Shown: piece by piece, positions 1 to 8,238 of the stretch
How positions within the stretch are numbered: position 1 is the stretch's first letter
Layout of the letters: each line of letters opens with the position of its first letter
NCBI RefSeq assembly: GCF_009928485.1
Contig: NZ_JAABNP010000002.1
Location: 1 to 64,000, forward strand
Direction of reading: 5' to 3'
Origin: Clostridium sp. C2-6-12
Lineage (GTDB): Bacteria > Bacillota > Clostridia > Clostridiales > Clostridiaceae
Length of the DNA stretch: 64,000 nucleotides
Position numbers and translations under genes: made by a program
The notes under the pieces: generated by a model
What the model saw: the letters and a program-made list of their open reading frames with translations, nothing else
What the model was told of the DNA's origin: nothing
The model's database searches: none

Positions 1-381
1 TCTAATTCCACCATCTGGTTTAGATATTTCTTTTCTCCTTACAGGTGACGGATTATATTTATTTTCTAGTATTTTAGCTTTAATGGTTTCCCAGTGTTTC
101 TTGATATGCTCACGAAGTTCATCGGTCTTCATTCCATCAACACCGTGACTACCTTTATTGCTAATTACTCTTTTAAGTGCTAAAAGCATATTATTTCTTT
201 CTAAGACTTCTTCAAGTAATTTACTAGTATCAAATGCTTCATCGTTTACGCTTTCCCTATTTGGTAAAACCATAGAATTACTCGGCACCTTTGATTTACC
301 TTGAAGTTCCACTTCTACTTCCATCAATTGGTCTCTATATGGAGTTTTCTGCTTTCTTTGTAGTTTCTTTGATTTATCCAA
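1..381 (-). CDS. ltrA: Group II intron reverse transcriptase/maturase, N-terminal fragment
   Basis: This reading frame is open to the left window edge, giving the first 127 residues. It starts at a TTG (381) preceded by GGAGG at 391-395, with the N-terminus MDKSKKLQRKQKTPYR. Residues about 80-127 hold the RT-0/RT-1 signature of intron-encoded proteins: NKGSHGVDGM, followed by YNPSPVRRKEISKPDGGIR. The catalytic YADD box, maturase domain X and any endonuclease domain would lie beyond the edge. In this family the protein splices the intron RNA and reverse-transcribes it into new sites. Class C proteins usually lack the HNH endonuclease, but that cannot be checked here. Confidence 0.93.
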   Translation of the reverse strand, partial: MDKSKKLQRKQKTPYRDQLMEVEVELQGKSKVPSNSMVLPNRESVNDEAFDTSKLLEEVLERNNMLLALKRVISNKGSHGVDGMKTDELREHIKKHWETIKAKILENKYNPSPVRRKEISKPDGGIR

Positions 382-801
382 AGTTGTAAACCTCCTAATG
401 TTCAGTCCTTCATCCGCTATCGCGACTAGCGGAGTTACTATGACATCTGCTGACTTCTGATAGTTCAGCTATATATCACTATATAGGTTGTATCCTAGAA
501 ATTTATTTCATTTGGTACTTATCTATCAGATCTCCCCAGGTAAGAGCACGCACTTTCGCCTCATATATCTGCCACATTTACTCATTCCGCTTCGGATAGT
601 TATTGGGTTTCGCCTTGTTGCGCAGACTTGCCCGCAGAATTAAGCCTCATATGTGATTCGTGTACCTCAGACCAAGGCTTTGCCGCCGACTTCCTTCAGA
701 TTCCATCTCACAATGGACACCCTTGTCTTAGGCTAATGGTTGGCACTATCAGCCCCCATTACGGACTTTCACCGATTAGTACGTGCCCATGCTGGGCACA
801 C
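1..801 (-). mobile_element. Group IIC intron, 5' part (runs off the left edge)
   Basis: Read on the minus strand, the intron begins at 801 with GTGTGCCCAGCATGGGCAC, the GTGYG 5' end typical of group II introns. From memory it resembles the Oceanobacillus iheyensis group IIC intron along domain I: shared blocks include GGGTGTCC, GATGGAATCTGAAGGAAG, GGTCTGAGG..ACACGAA and CATATGAGGC. The reverse transcriptase ORF follows from 381. Immediately upstream of 801 is a 14-bp terminator hairpin plus TTTGT, which is the known target type of class C introns. The 3' half, including domains V and VI, lies outside the window, so activity cannot be judged. Confidence 0.9.
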
Positions 802-806
802 ACAAA

Positions 807-841
807 GAGGACATAATAATGCATCTGATTATTATGTCCTC
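807..841 (-). terminator. Rho-independent terminator, group IIC intron target
   Basis: A perfect 14-bp stem (807-820 with 828-841, GAGGACATAATAAT) has a 7-nt loop and is followed on the minus strand by TTT. It lies about 50 bp after the stop codon of the gene at 894-1406, and the intron starts 6 nt past the stem. The original U-run has probably been split by the insertion. Confidence 0.9.
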
Positions 842-893
842 AATTTTAATTTAATTCATGAATTTCTCATTTACATATAATTTTCTTGTCCAT

Positions 894-1406
894 TTAGTCG
901 CATTTACAATGCCTGTTACAATTATTATCTACACATTTAGAAAAAGTGAACACAACATCAAATACAACTTCTTTACCTGAGTTATCAATTGCTCTGAAGC
1001 GTAAAATATCTGTTGGGAACCAATCAGGACGCAATTTAAATAATTTTTGACGTGGTATAAAAATTATACCTGATTTTACTATTTTATAATATCCAAGACA
1101 TCCCCAAATGAGTTTTTCTCCACATATACATTTTATATTATCGCCTAAATATTCTATTTGAATTTTTTCACCACTGGTACAACAAACTGCACAAGCTGTG
1201 AAATATTGTAATTTTCCAGGACATACGTATATTATCTTATTTTTATTTCCAATAACTACATCTAAATCACAATCTATCTTTATTGGAGGTACATGAATCT
1301 TACATTCTCTACAATCTTCACAATTTCTACAATCATCACTGTGTCTATCTCTTTCAAAAAAATTGTCATCTAGTTCGTTTGAGCTGAATACCTCTTCCCT
1401 TTCCAT
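894..1406 (-). CDS. Cys-rich protein of unknown function, CPGK-QYFT family, copy 1
   Basis: 170 residues. The start is the ATG at 1406 because AGGAGG lies 6 nt before it; an in-frame ATG 8 codons upstream has no ribosome site. The acidic, Cys-rich head (two Cys-x-x-Cys-like pairs near residues 27-36) is followed by KIIYVCPGKLQYFTACAVC, then GYYKIVKSGIIF, then a beta-rich tail ending in CNRHCKCD. About 15 Cys and no signal peptide or membrane segment are visible. It is a clear paralog of the next gene, sharing the CPGK(L/I)QYFT and YKIVKSGI blocks. Function is not recognised. Small Cys-rich, secretion-signal-free proteins in clostridia are often spore coat or exosporium components, which is only an inference here. 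Its terminator was hit by the group IIC intron. Confidence 0.8.
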   Translation of the reverse strand: MEREEVFSSNELDDNFFERDRHSDDCRNCEDCRECKIHVPPIKIDCDLDVVIGNKNKIIYVCPGKLQYFTACAVCCTSGEKIQIEYLGDNIKCICGEKLIWGCLGYYKIVKSGIIFIPRQKLFKLRPDWFPTDILRFRAIDNSGKEVVFDVVFTFSKCVDNNCNRHCKCD

Positions 1407-1568
1407 AACCTTCCTCCTAAATCTAGCCATATATAATTATATATAGTTTTTTCTTTATTTAATCACTTTATATCGTTATATAATATTATATCTACATTTT
1501 TTTCAATTGTTACAATAAACGATTATTGATCATTAATCTAATCGTTTCTCATCTATATAAAATACCTT

Positions 1569-2015
1569 TTAACAATAGCAACAATGATTACAGCTAAATA
1601 TTACAGCAAATTCATAACATTCTCCAGTGCAATTATCAATAGCTATAAAATTTAAAATGTCTTTTTTTCTTTTATCTAATTTATAATAAGTTTCTACAAG
1701 TATTCCTGACTTAACTATTTTATATACACCTAGATTTCCACATATCTCATCTTTTTTGCAATCATCAATATATTTGATTGTTACATCACCACAACATTTT
1801 AATACATCAACTGTGAAATATTGAATTTTACCTGGACATAAATAAATAACTCTATTTTTTGTATCAAAATCAACTTTTAAATTACAGCTCACGTAGATAT
1901 TTGAATCATCAGAACATGAACAATCATCATATTGACTATCATTTTCTTGATATTTTTCATTCATTCCCATTTTCTCAATGTATTCCTCTTCGTATGGATC
2001 ATTATTAAAGTTCAT
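1569..2015 (-). CDS. Cys-rich protein of unknown function, CPGK-QYFT family, copy 2
   Basis: 148 residues, starting at ATG 2015 with GGGAGG 5 nt upstream. The charged N-terminal 45 residues contain CSCSDDSNIYVSC. The shared core follows: RVIYLCPGKIQYFTVDVLKCC, GVYKIVKSGILVE and a short beta-like segment, ending in CNHCCYC. Spacing of the conserved blocks matches the neighbouring paralog at 894-1406, so the two arose by tandem duplication; the tails and heads have diverged. No export signal or transmembrane stretch is seen. The gene is separated from its paralog by about 160 bp of AT-rich DNA. It may be a spore-surface protein, by analogy only. Confidence 0.8.
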   Translation of the reverse strand: MNFNNDPYEEEYIEKMGMNEKYQENDSQYDDCSCSDDSNIYVSCNLKVDFDTKNRVIYLCPGKIQYFTVDVLKCCGDVTIKYIDDCKKDEICGNLGVYKIVKSGILVETYYKLDKRKKDILNFIAIDNCTGECYEFAVIFSCNHCCYC

Positions 2016-2096
2016 AATAGCCTCCCAAAAAATTTCTATATATACTTGACTAACACTTTATATATAATATTGTATTAATTTGTATATAAAAATGGT

Positions 2097-2123
2097 ACAA
2101 TTATTAATTTGAAAGCATAATAT
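2097..2123 (+). promoter_or_regulatory. Possible SigK/SigE-type sporulation promoter
   Basis: AC at 2097-2098, a 17-bp spacer, and CATAATAT at 2116-2123 resemble the mother-cell consensus AC...CATANNNT. It sits 34 bp before the proposed start of the small gene at 2157. The match is short and AT-rich DNA gives such hits by chance. Confidence 0.3.
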
Positions 2124-2156
2124 GAGTTATAATTGAAAATAGAAGGAAGTGCTATT

Positions 2157-2489
2157 TTGGATAGTAATGAAAAATGTAAAGATGAATGTGAATTTACAGT
2201 GCATCCTTGTAACTTCAAAATTGAAATTAAGGAAATTAAACCATTTTATGTTTATTCAGATGAATTTATCTTATTAGATTTAAAAGTTATAAACTGTTGT
2301 AATACTTGTAATTTTATAAAAATTGAGTCACACCCTAAATACGGAAAATTATTGCTTGTAAACTCATCTACTATTATCTATAAACCTACAAGAAATTTTT
2401 CTGGATATGACTTGTTTCAGCTTGTAGTTGAAGATGAGTTTGGAGGAAGTCGTATAGAAAGTGTACTTATTCGTATTATATGCAAATAA
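2157..2489 (+). CDS. Small Ig/cadherin-like domain protein
   Basis: 110 residues from TTG 2157, chosen because GAAGGAAG lies 7 nt upstream; an in-frame TTG at 2133 has no ribosome site. Residues about 20-110 form a single beta-sandwich-like repeat. The second half, YKPTRNFSGYDLFQLVVEDEF, shows the Y-x-P-x-x-x-(F/Y)-x-G-x-D-x-F pattern of bacterial Ig-like/cadherin-like domains. There are several Cys (CKDEC, CCNTC) and no signal peptide. It is transcribed away from the two Cys-rich genes and shares their style, so a role in the same structure is plausible. It converges on panD across a common terminator. Confidence 0.72.
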   Translation: MDSNEKCKDECEFTVHPCNFKIEIKEIKPFYVYSDEFILLDLKVINCCNTCNFIKIESHPKYGKLLLVNSSTIIYKPTRNFSGYDLFQLVVEDEFGGSRIESVLIRIICK

Positions 2490-2524
2490 AGAGTGAGATT
2501 TTTATATATCTCACTCTTTATTTA
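2487..2524. terminator. Bidirectional terminator
   Basis: A 13-bp perfect stem (2487-2499 with 2508-2520, TAAAGAGTGAGAT) overlaps the stop codon of the plus-strand gene, with A/T runs on both sides. It can serve both that gene and panD, which ends at 2533 on the other strand. Confidence 0.85.
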
Positions 2525-2532
2525 AACAAATT

Positions 2533-2907
2533 TTATTCATTAGATTCGTAATTAGTAATTTCTTTGATTGTATTATCATCATTTACAAATACAACAGCTG
2601 GTTTATATTTTTTAGCTTCATCTTCTTCCATTTGAGCATAAGCAATAATTATAACTTTATCGCCAGGTTGCACAAGTCTTGCAGCCGCACCATTTACACA
2701 AATAACTCCCGAATCTCTCTTTCCAGGGATTACATATGTCTCAAATCTCTCTCCATTGTTTATATCAACTATTTGAACCTTCTCATTTTCTATTATTCCT
2801 GATGCTTCCATTAATGTTTTGTCAATAGTTATGCTTCCCATATAATTTAATTCTGCTTGTGTTATTGTAGCTTTGTGTATTTTCCCTTTTAACATTGTTA
2901 GTATCAT
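2533..2907 (-). CDS. panD: Aspartate 1-decarboxylase, PanD
   Basis: 124 residues, starting at ATG 2907 with AGGAGG 7 nt upstream; an open frame continues further upstream but the family begins at this Met. PanD converts L-aspartate to beta-alanine for pantothenate synthesis in the cytoplasm. The pyruvoyl-forming self-cleavage site is seen as YMGSITID, with the Gly-Ser pair near residues 24-25. The sequences [19 protein letters not shown] and the [18 protein letters not shown] opening are typical. It is the last gene of the minus-strand series DUF2520-panB-panC-panD, with about 180 bp to panC. The interval carries an 18-bp-period repeat, so panD may be transcribed separately. Confidence 0.97.
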   Translation of the reverse strand: MILTMLKGKIHKATITQAELNYMGSITIDKTLMEASGIIENEKVQIVDINNGERFETYVIPGKRDSGVICVNGAAARLVQPGDKVIIIAYAQMEEDEAKKYKPAVVFVNDDNTIKEITNYESNE

Positions 2908-2998
2908 TGTTTCTCCTCCTAAATATGCTCCATTATTATAATTTTTACTATTCACTATTACCTTAACATTACCTAATTTAAGTTTCTGATTCAGAAAA

Positions 2999-3052
2999 AA
3001 TTTCGTATTGTGCAAAAGTTCATCATTGCAGATAAGTTCCTAATTGTGGCAT
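2999..3052. repeat. 18-bp-period tandem repeat, locus 1
   Basis: Three imperfect units of 18 bp start at 2999, 3017 and 3035: AATTTCGTATTGTGCAAA, AGTTCATCATTGCAGATA and AGTTCCTAATTGTGGCAT. The same unit with the same period recurs at 59686. The array lies in the panC-panD intergenic region. Confidence 0.6.
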
Positions 3053-3085
3053 AGACGCACCTTTCAGAAGTGCATAGCTGCTCTT

Positions 3086-3937
3086 TTAATTGCTGAATAT
3101 ACTAAAAGTAAAATTATCAATTAATCTTGTTTTTCCTATATAAACAGCTATAGGAACTAAAATGCTTTTTTCTATGTTTTCAACATTTTCTAAAGAATCA
3201 CTATCAACTATTTCAACATAATCAATTTTAGCTAATGGTTCCTTATTTATTTCTTCTATCATTGCTTCTTTGATTTTAGCAGAATTCCTTTCTCCACCAT
3301 CTAAAAGGTCTTTAGCTAAATTTAAACTTCTGCTTAATACTAAGGCAGCTTTTCTTTCTTCTTTAGACAAATACGTATTTCTTGAACTCTTTGCAAGTCC
3401 ATCTTCTTCACGAATTATTGGACATGGAATTATTTCTATATCTATATTTAAATCTCTAACCATTCTTTTTAAAACAGCTACCTGCTGAGCATCTTTTTGC
3501 CCAAAGTAAGCTCTATCTGGAGTTACTATATTAAATAATTTTGAAACAACTAAACATACTCCATCAAAATGCCCTGGTCTTTTAGCTCCGCAAAGTACAC
3601 TTGTAAGATTAGAAACACTTACGCTAGTTGATTTATTATCAAAATACATTTCACTAGGTTCTGGATTAAAAACAACTGCAGCACCTGCATTCATACATAA
3701 GTTTAAATCCTTATTTATATCTCTTGGATAAGCCTCATAATCTTCATTTGGCCCAAATTGTGTTGGATTTACAAATACGCTTACTACTACCTTATCATTT
3801 TCTGCAACTGCTCTTTTTACTAGACTTTCATGACCTTCATGTAATGCTCCCATTGTTGGCACAAAACCTACTGAAAGACCTTCTCTTTTCCACCCTTTAA
3901 CTAATGCTCTAAGTTCTTTAATTTCCTTAACTAACAT
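3086..3937 (-). CDS. panC: Pantothenate synthetase, PanC
   Basis: 283 residues, usual family length. It condenses pantoate and beta-alanine using ATP, the last step of pantothenate synthesis. The nucleotidyltransferase landmarks are visible: VPTMGALHEGHESLV near residues 26-40 (HxGH box), FVNPTQFGPNEDYEAYPR, PGHFDGVCLVVSKLFNIV, YFGQKDAQQ and the KMSKS-like loop AKSSRNTYLS. The ATG at 3937 has GAGGG 6 nt upstream. It lies between panB (gap of about 190 bp with a hairpin) and panD, in the usual pan order. Confidence 0.97.
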   Translation of the reverse strand: MLVKEIKELRALVKGWKREGLSVGFVPTMGALHEGHESLVKRAVAENDKVVVSVFVNPTQFGPNEDYEAYPRDINKDLNLCMNAGAAVVFNPEPSEMYFDNKSTSVSVSNLTSVLCGAKRPGHFDGVCLVVSKLFNIVTPDRAYFGQKDAQQVAVLKRMVRDLNIDIEIIPCPIIREEDGLAKSSRNTYLSKEERKAALVLSRSLNLAKDLLDGGERNSAKIKEAMIEEINKEPLAKIDYVEIVDSDSLENVENIEKSILVPIAVYIGKTRLIDNFTFSIFSN

Positions 3938-4021
3938 TTTTAACCCTCTTTCTTATAACAATAAATTTAAGATATACTTCAAATTAATTAAATTCAAAAA
4001 TATAACGTTAAGTTAAGCTTC

Positions 4022-4064
4022 AGGTAAGAAGTAAGAGGTAAAAATTACTTTTTACTTCTTACCT
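4022..4064. repeat. Long hairpin between panB and panC
   Basis: AGGTAAGAAGTAA (4022-4034) pairs perfectly with TTACTTCTTACCT (4052-4064) around a 17-nt loop. There is no clear U-run on the minus strand, so it may be a processing or attenuation hairpin, or one of the dispersed palindromic repeats of clostridial intergenic DNA, rather than a full terminator. Confidence 0.6.
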
Positions 4065-4126
4065 ACTCAATAAATTCCGGTTTGATGAATTCTATCTATT
4101 AGCTTTTATACATACCGTTTCAAATA

Positions 4127-4954
4127 TTAATATAGTTTCTTTAATTCATTTTCATCTATTTTAAAAGTATGTTTTTCTTCTGGGAAAACGCCTTCTTGAA
4201 CTTCACTAACATATGATCCAATAGCTTCTTTCATAATCATGCCTAAATTAGCATATTGCTTAACAAACTTAGGAACAAAATCACTAAACATCCCCAACAT
4301 ATCTTGATATACTAAAATCTGTCCATCGCAATGTTTACCTGCACCTATTCCGATAGTTGGAATTGATACTGCTTTTGTAATAAGCTCTGCTACCTTTTCT
4401 GGAATTCCTTCTAGTACAATTGAAAAAGCTCCAGCCTTTTCTAATAAAACAGCATCTTTAATAAGTTGTTTTGCTGCTGCTTCACTTTTACCTTGAATTT
4501 TAAATCCACCAAAAGCATTTACAGATTGAGGTGTTAAACCAATATGTCCCATAACAGGAATTTGAGCATCTACTATTGCCTTAACTTGAGCTGCAACATT
4601 TGCTCCACCTTCAAGCTTAACAGCACTTGCTCCTCCTTCTTTAACCAATCTTCCAGCATTTAATACAGCTTGCTCAATAGAAACTTGATATGATAAAAAT
4701 GGCATATCACTAACTACAAGTGCATTTTTTGCACCTCTTTTAACAGCTTTTGTGTGATAAATCACTTCTTCCATAGTAACTGATAAGGTATCTTCTTCTC
4801 CTTTAACTACCATTCCAAGAGAATCTCCAATTAGGATACCATTAACTCCGCTTTCATCTATAATTTTTGCCATGGAATAATCATAGGCAGTAAGCATACT
4901 TAATTTCTTTCCTTCAGTCTTTGCTTGTTTAAATGTCATTACTGTATTTTTCAC
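4127..4954 (-). CDS. panB: Ketopantoate hydroxymethyltransferase, PanB
   Basis: 275 residues. PanB transfers a hydroxymethyl group from 5,10-methylene-THF to 2-ketoisovalerate, giving ketopantoate. The (beta/alpha)8 landmarks are all present: [30 protein letters not shown] (metal/ketoacid site), [38 protein letters not shown] and [23 protein letters not shown]. It begins with GTG at 4954 after AGGGGG; this G is also the last base of the TAG stop of the upstream DUF2520 gene, so the two are translationally coupled. The interlock argues for a functional link between the two. Confidence 0.97.
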   Translation of the reverse strand: MKNTVMTFKQAKTEGKKLSMLTAYDYSMAKIIDESGVNGILIGDSLGMVVKGEEDTLSVTMEEVIYHTKAVKRGAKNALVVSDMPFLSYQVSIEQAVLNAGRLVKEGGASAVKLEGGANVAAQVKAIVDAQIPVMGHIGLTPQSVNAFGGFKIQGKSEAAAKQLIKDAVLLEKAGAFSIVLEGIPEKVAELITKAVSIPTIGIGAGKHCDGQILVYQDMLGMFSDFVPKFVKQYANLGMIMKEAIGSYVSEVQEGVFPEEKHTFKIDENELKKLY

Positions 4955-5922
4955 TACTCTAGTCCCCCTAAAATTTTATAGATTTCTTTATGTTTTTTTG
5001 AATTTCTCAATAAATTTTCAATGCTATTTTCATTTTTTAAATCTTCCACAGAATTTTCTTTTATATTTAAATTACTTATATCAGCTTTACTTTCATTTTT
5101 ATCAAATCTTAGGTTTTCTTCTCTCTTGACCACAAGGTTTAATAAATTTAAAGATAACGACTTATATAAAACTTCATCTTTCTTTTCCAAAACAGAAAGG
5201 TGTTTTTCTATAGTACTTATATCACCTCTTAAAACTGGGCCTGTTAAGGAATTAACAAATCCCTTTTTAACAATACTTTCTATGTTTCCTTGAACCAAAG
5301 GTTTAATAGCCTGCAAAGCTTCTGTTTCATTTATCCCAAGTTTCTTTAAGTAACTTGTACCAATGTCTAATAAGGATAAAGTGAGATTAGAAACAAATAC
5401 ATTAGCTAAATGGTATGTTGAAGAAGATTCCTCATCTCTTAGAAAATATTTATTCCCTATTGTTGTAATTACTTGACCTAAATTAGAATTTTCTACATCA
5501 AAGTAATCTCCTTCAATTGAAAAATATATTGTTTCCATATCTTTTAAATCTGTGTTCTTGTTTGAAAATGCATATATAGGGTGTATAGAATAGACTAATG
5601 CTCCAAATTGTTTGGCATTACATAATACATTTGATTTAAGTGAACCACTAGCGTGGCAAATAGATTTGTTTTTTAGATCAAATTTTGATAATTCTTTATC
5701 TATAATTGAAATGATGTCATCAGGTGTTGTAATAAATAATATATCACTGTCTTTAATAATATCGTGAATGTTGTCATAAAATTTTGATTTAGTAATTTCA
5801 GCTGCGTCTGTAGTTGTTTCTGTATTAGTTCCATAAAAACCGCTTAAAATTAATCCCTTATGAGTAAAGTAGCGACCTAAACTAACGCCTACCTTCCCAG
5901 GACCAATAAATCCAATTTTAAT
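4954..5922 (-). CDS. Rossmann/DUF2520 oxidoreductase of the pan operon, possible ketopantoate reductase
   Basis: About 322 residues from the proposed start. An N-terminal NAD(P)-binding fold begins [19 protein letters not shown] (GxGxxG-like) and contains [10 protein letters not shown] and SICHASGS; the helical C-terminal DUF2520-type domain follows ([35 protein letters not shown]). The charged, low-complexity last 60 residues are unusual. The start is uncertain: GGAGG lies 7 nt before an ATT at 5922, placing the Rossmann motif at the N-terminus as in relatives; ATG 5955 and ATG 6015 give longer forms with poor ribosome sites. It overlaps panB by 1 nt and no panE is seen in the window. A non-PanE ketopantoate reductase (PanG) is known in other bacteria. 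Assigning that role here is inference. Confidence 0.75.
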   Translation of the reverse strand: MKIGFIGPGKVGVSLGRYFTHKGLILSGFYGTNTETTTDAAEITKSKFYDNIHDIIKDSDILFITTPDDIISIIDKELSKFDLKNKSICHASGSLKSNVLCNAKQFGALVYSIHPIYAFSNKNTDLKDMETIYFSIEGDYFDVENSNLGQVITTIGNKYFLRDEESSSTYHLANVFVSNLTLSLLDIGTSYLKKLGINETEALQAIKPLVQGNIESIVKKGFVNSLTGPVLRGDISTIEKHLSVLEKKDEVLYKSLSLNLLNLVVKREENLRFDKNESKADISNLNIKENSVEDLKNENSIENLLRNSKKHKEIYKILGGLE

Positions 5923-6135
5923 AGTATCACCTCCGTAATCGTCGTGATACAACATCCTAATTTCAATCTCATTCATTATAGATATGAGTTGTATTATATA
6001 AATATTAATGCTCAAAAAAATGGTGTAACTCTTCTATTAAGATACTACCCAATGACATTTTATCACTATGTTTTAAATTTAACAATAGGAATATTTTTTA
6101 TTAAAATGTAAATTTTTATTTTCAAATAATAAAAT

Positions 6136-6172
6136 ACGCCTCATATTTAATAGCCTTTTGCTCATGAAGCGT
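6136..6172 (-). terminator. Terminator after the split sugar-binding gene
   Basis: ACGC-C-TCAT at 6136-6144 pairs with ATGA-A-GCGT at 6164-6172 with one mismatch, flanked by an AAAATA run that becomes U-rich on the minus strand. It lies about 70 bp past the stop of the gene ending at 6240. Confidence 0.6.
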
Positions 6173-7265
6173 GTTTTAAATGATTTTATTAAATCATATT
6201 TATTTAATTATTTCTAAAAATTCCTCTATTTCTTCATTATTATTTTACTTGTTTTTTATAAACTTCAGAAGGTATACGTACTTCAATTCCATTGTCCTCA
6301 ATCTTATAATTTACACCCTCCAGAGGCTCCTTTCCAGAATACAAATTAAGCCCAACAGTGTAAGCCGTATAAGCTAATGATCTCGGATCATGACCAACAG
6401 TGCCAGTCATAAAGCCTTTATCAATTAAATCTTTTGCTTCTTGTGTTCTATCAATTCCAACAACAATTATATTCTTTGATTTATCACCTATGTTATAACC
6501 ATAGGTTTGTAACGCTTCTATAGCTCCTATTGCCATTGAATCATTATTTGAAATTATTGCTTCTATATTATTACTATACCTAAGAAATAATGATTTAATG
6601 GATTCTTTAGCAATTTCCTTATCAAAATTAGAATTAACAAGTGCAAGTTCTTCTGTTCTTATTCCTGCACTATCAATTGTTGAAATAGCACTTTTTGTTC
6701 TAGTAACTGCTATTGGCAGATTATTTGAAGCTTGCAACATAACATATTGTAATATACCGTCTTTATTTTTATCTATATTTGACTTATCACTATTCCATGC
6801 ATCAACAACAAGTTTTCCTTCTAACTGTCCAGATTCTTTCTCATCTCTTGATACAACAAAAGCTTTATTATATGATTTAATAATATCTATTGTATCAGGC
6901 TGTACTGAACTAAAAAGGATTACTGGAATATCATATTGCTTTGCTTTATCAATAAGATTTTTTACTGAATCTGCTCCTTTATTTACTAAGTTTACTAACA
7001 AAAAATCTTCATTTCGATCCTGGAGTATGTTGCTAATAGTAGTTTCTTGAATAACTTGATTATCACTAGCATCATAAAATGTAAATTGGACTTTATCTAT
7101 ATTCTCTCTTTGAATATCTTCTAAAGCTTTTTGAATTGAGGCTAAATATGGATTATTAACGTTAGAAAGTAATACTCCTACCTTAAATTGTCTTCTATTA
7201 GCAATAACTGGACTTGTAGATATATCTCCTGTTGATGAATATATGATCATAATTATAAGTATAGT

Positions 7266-7990
7266 CAGAACCACCAGTAAAACTGGTGGCTTGCTCTGCG
7301 CCTATAAGGCTTTGTTACTGGCGGTGCTACTCGCACACCGAACGGTTTGCCAACCGCATATCTTTACTAGCTGCACCTAAAAGGTGCTTTATTTTTTGCC
7401 TTTAATTACTGGCTCACCCGTAAACGGGTCAATATATTCCTTCAAACTCATTTGTTCATATGCTATATCTTCTTGTATCTGATTTTTTATATACTCTTCT
7501 ATTATCTTTTTATTTCTACCTACAGTATCAACATAGTATCCTCTGCACCAAAATTGCCTATTGCCATACTTGTACTTCAAATTTGCATGTCTATCAAAAA
7601 TCATAAGTGAACTCTTACCTTTTAGATATCCCACGAATGCTGAAACACTTAATTTAGGTGGTATACTTACAAGCATGTGGATATGATCTTTACACGCATT
7701 TGCCTCTATGATTTCTACTCCTTTATGATCACATAATTTCCTAAGTATTACTCCAATATCTGCTTTTATCTTTCCATATATTATTTGTCTCCTAAACTTT
7801 GGTGCAAAAACTATGTGATATTTGCAATTCCATTTAGTATGTGCTAAACTGCTATTGTCCATTTTGGACACACCTCCTATGTATTTTAGTTGTGGTCGGC
7901 AAACCTACTACTATTTTACATCGGAGGTATTGTTTTTTTCTACTCATAGCTAGAAGCTTTCCGGAACCACCGGTCTAACCGGTGGTATTC
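7266..7990 (-). mobile_element. IS200/IS605-family insertion sequence (IS200 type)
   Basis: The element of about 720 bp carries only tnpA. Each end has a subterminal hairpin, as in single-strand transposing IS200 elements: the right end has CCACCAGT-AAA-ACTGGTGG (7271-7289) and the left end ACCACCGG-TCTAA-CCGGTGGT (7966-7986). No terminal inverted repeats or target duplication are seen, as expected. Exact cleavage points cannot be fixed without an empty site, so both boundaries are uncertain by about 10 bp. Confidence 0.87.
7389..7862 (-). CDS. tnpA: IS200-type transposase TnpA (Y1 HUH enzyme)
   Basis: 157 residues, full length for the family. The start ATG at 7862 is 10 nt after AGGAGG; a GTG three codons upstream overlaps the ribosome site. 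Features seen are WNCKYHIVFAPKFRR at the N-terminus, the HUH metal motif KDHIHMLVSIPP, GYLKGKSS, and RGYYVDTVGRN followed by IEEYIKNQ, which includes the catalytic Tyr region. It cuts and joins single-stranded DNA at the hairpin ends, so it moves with replication forks. No TnpB/IscB partner is present. The reading frame is intact, so the element may still move. Confidence 0.95.
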   Translation of the reverse strand: MDNSSLAHTKWNCKYHIVFAPKFRRQIIYGKIKADIGVILRKLCDHKGVEIIEANACKDHIHMLVSIPPKLSVSAFVGYLKGKSSLMIFDRHANLKYKYGNRQFWCRGYYVDTVGRNKKIIEEYIKNQIQEDIAYEQMSLKEYIDPFTGEPVIKGKK

Positions 7991-8196
7991 TAAATATAAC
8001 AAAAAGAGTGGTTATTTTTTTGAAAATTCCCATTGTAATCCTCCATATATTTAATGTTCATAATATATTTAACATTTCTATTATGTGTATTTACAAAAAA
8101 AATATAAGAATAACAACCACATGTGCAGTTTCAATTCCTTACTTTTTCTAAAGTGAATTCAGATAACCTACTTCCATTTAGTATTGCTCATTAAAA

Positions 8197-8228
8197 AATC
8201 GCAAATCCAATTTCTTGGAAATGCGATT
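8197..8228 (-). terminator. Terminator after GNAT gene at 8239
   Basis: AATCGCAAATCCAA (8197-8210) pairs with TTGGAAATGCGATT (8215-8228) except for two internal A-A oppositions, with a TTTC loop and an A-run that reads as U-rich on the minus strand. Confidence 0.75.
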
Positions 8229-8238
8229 CTATAAAAAA

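Larger units (their letters stand above)
6240..8033 (-). pseudogene. Sugar-binding protein (type 1 periplasmic-binding fold), interrupted by IS200
   Basis: The body (6240-7268) encodes a substrate-binding protein of the galactose/ribose-binding type: FKVGVLLSNVNNPYLASI, ISNNDSMAIGAIEALQTYGY, GIDRTQEAKDLIDKGFMTGTVGHDPRSLA. The missing beginning lies beyond the IS: an ATG at 8033 with GGAGG at 8040-8044 encodes MGIFKKITTLFVIF, and the frame resumes as LTILIIMIIYSSTG. Joined, these give a membrane anchor with no lipobox Cys, so this was probably a membrane-tethered sugar sensor, of the sort paired with histidine kinases, rather than a free ABC-transporter lipoprotein. A GTG inside the IS end (7274) could start a fragment lacking the first 14 residues, but it has no ribosome site. 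Function is therefore probably lost. Confidence 0.85.

Noticed and set aside
628..816. A 62-codon plus-strand frame
   Set aside because: It lies wholly opposite the structured RNA of the group IIC intron and has no ribosome site; it is an antisense artefact.
7261..7274. GTG at 7274 as the start of the sugar-binding protein
   Set aside because: It lies in the IS200 end and has no ribosome site; the true start with GGAGG is at 8033, across the element.
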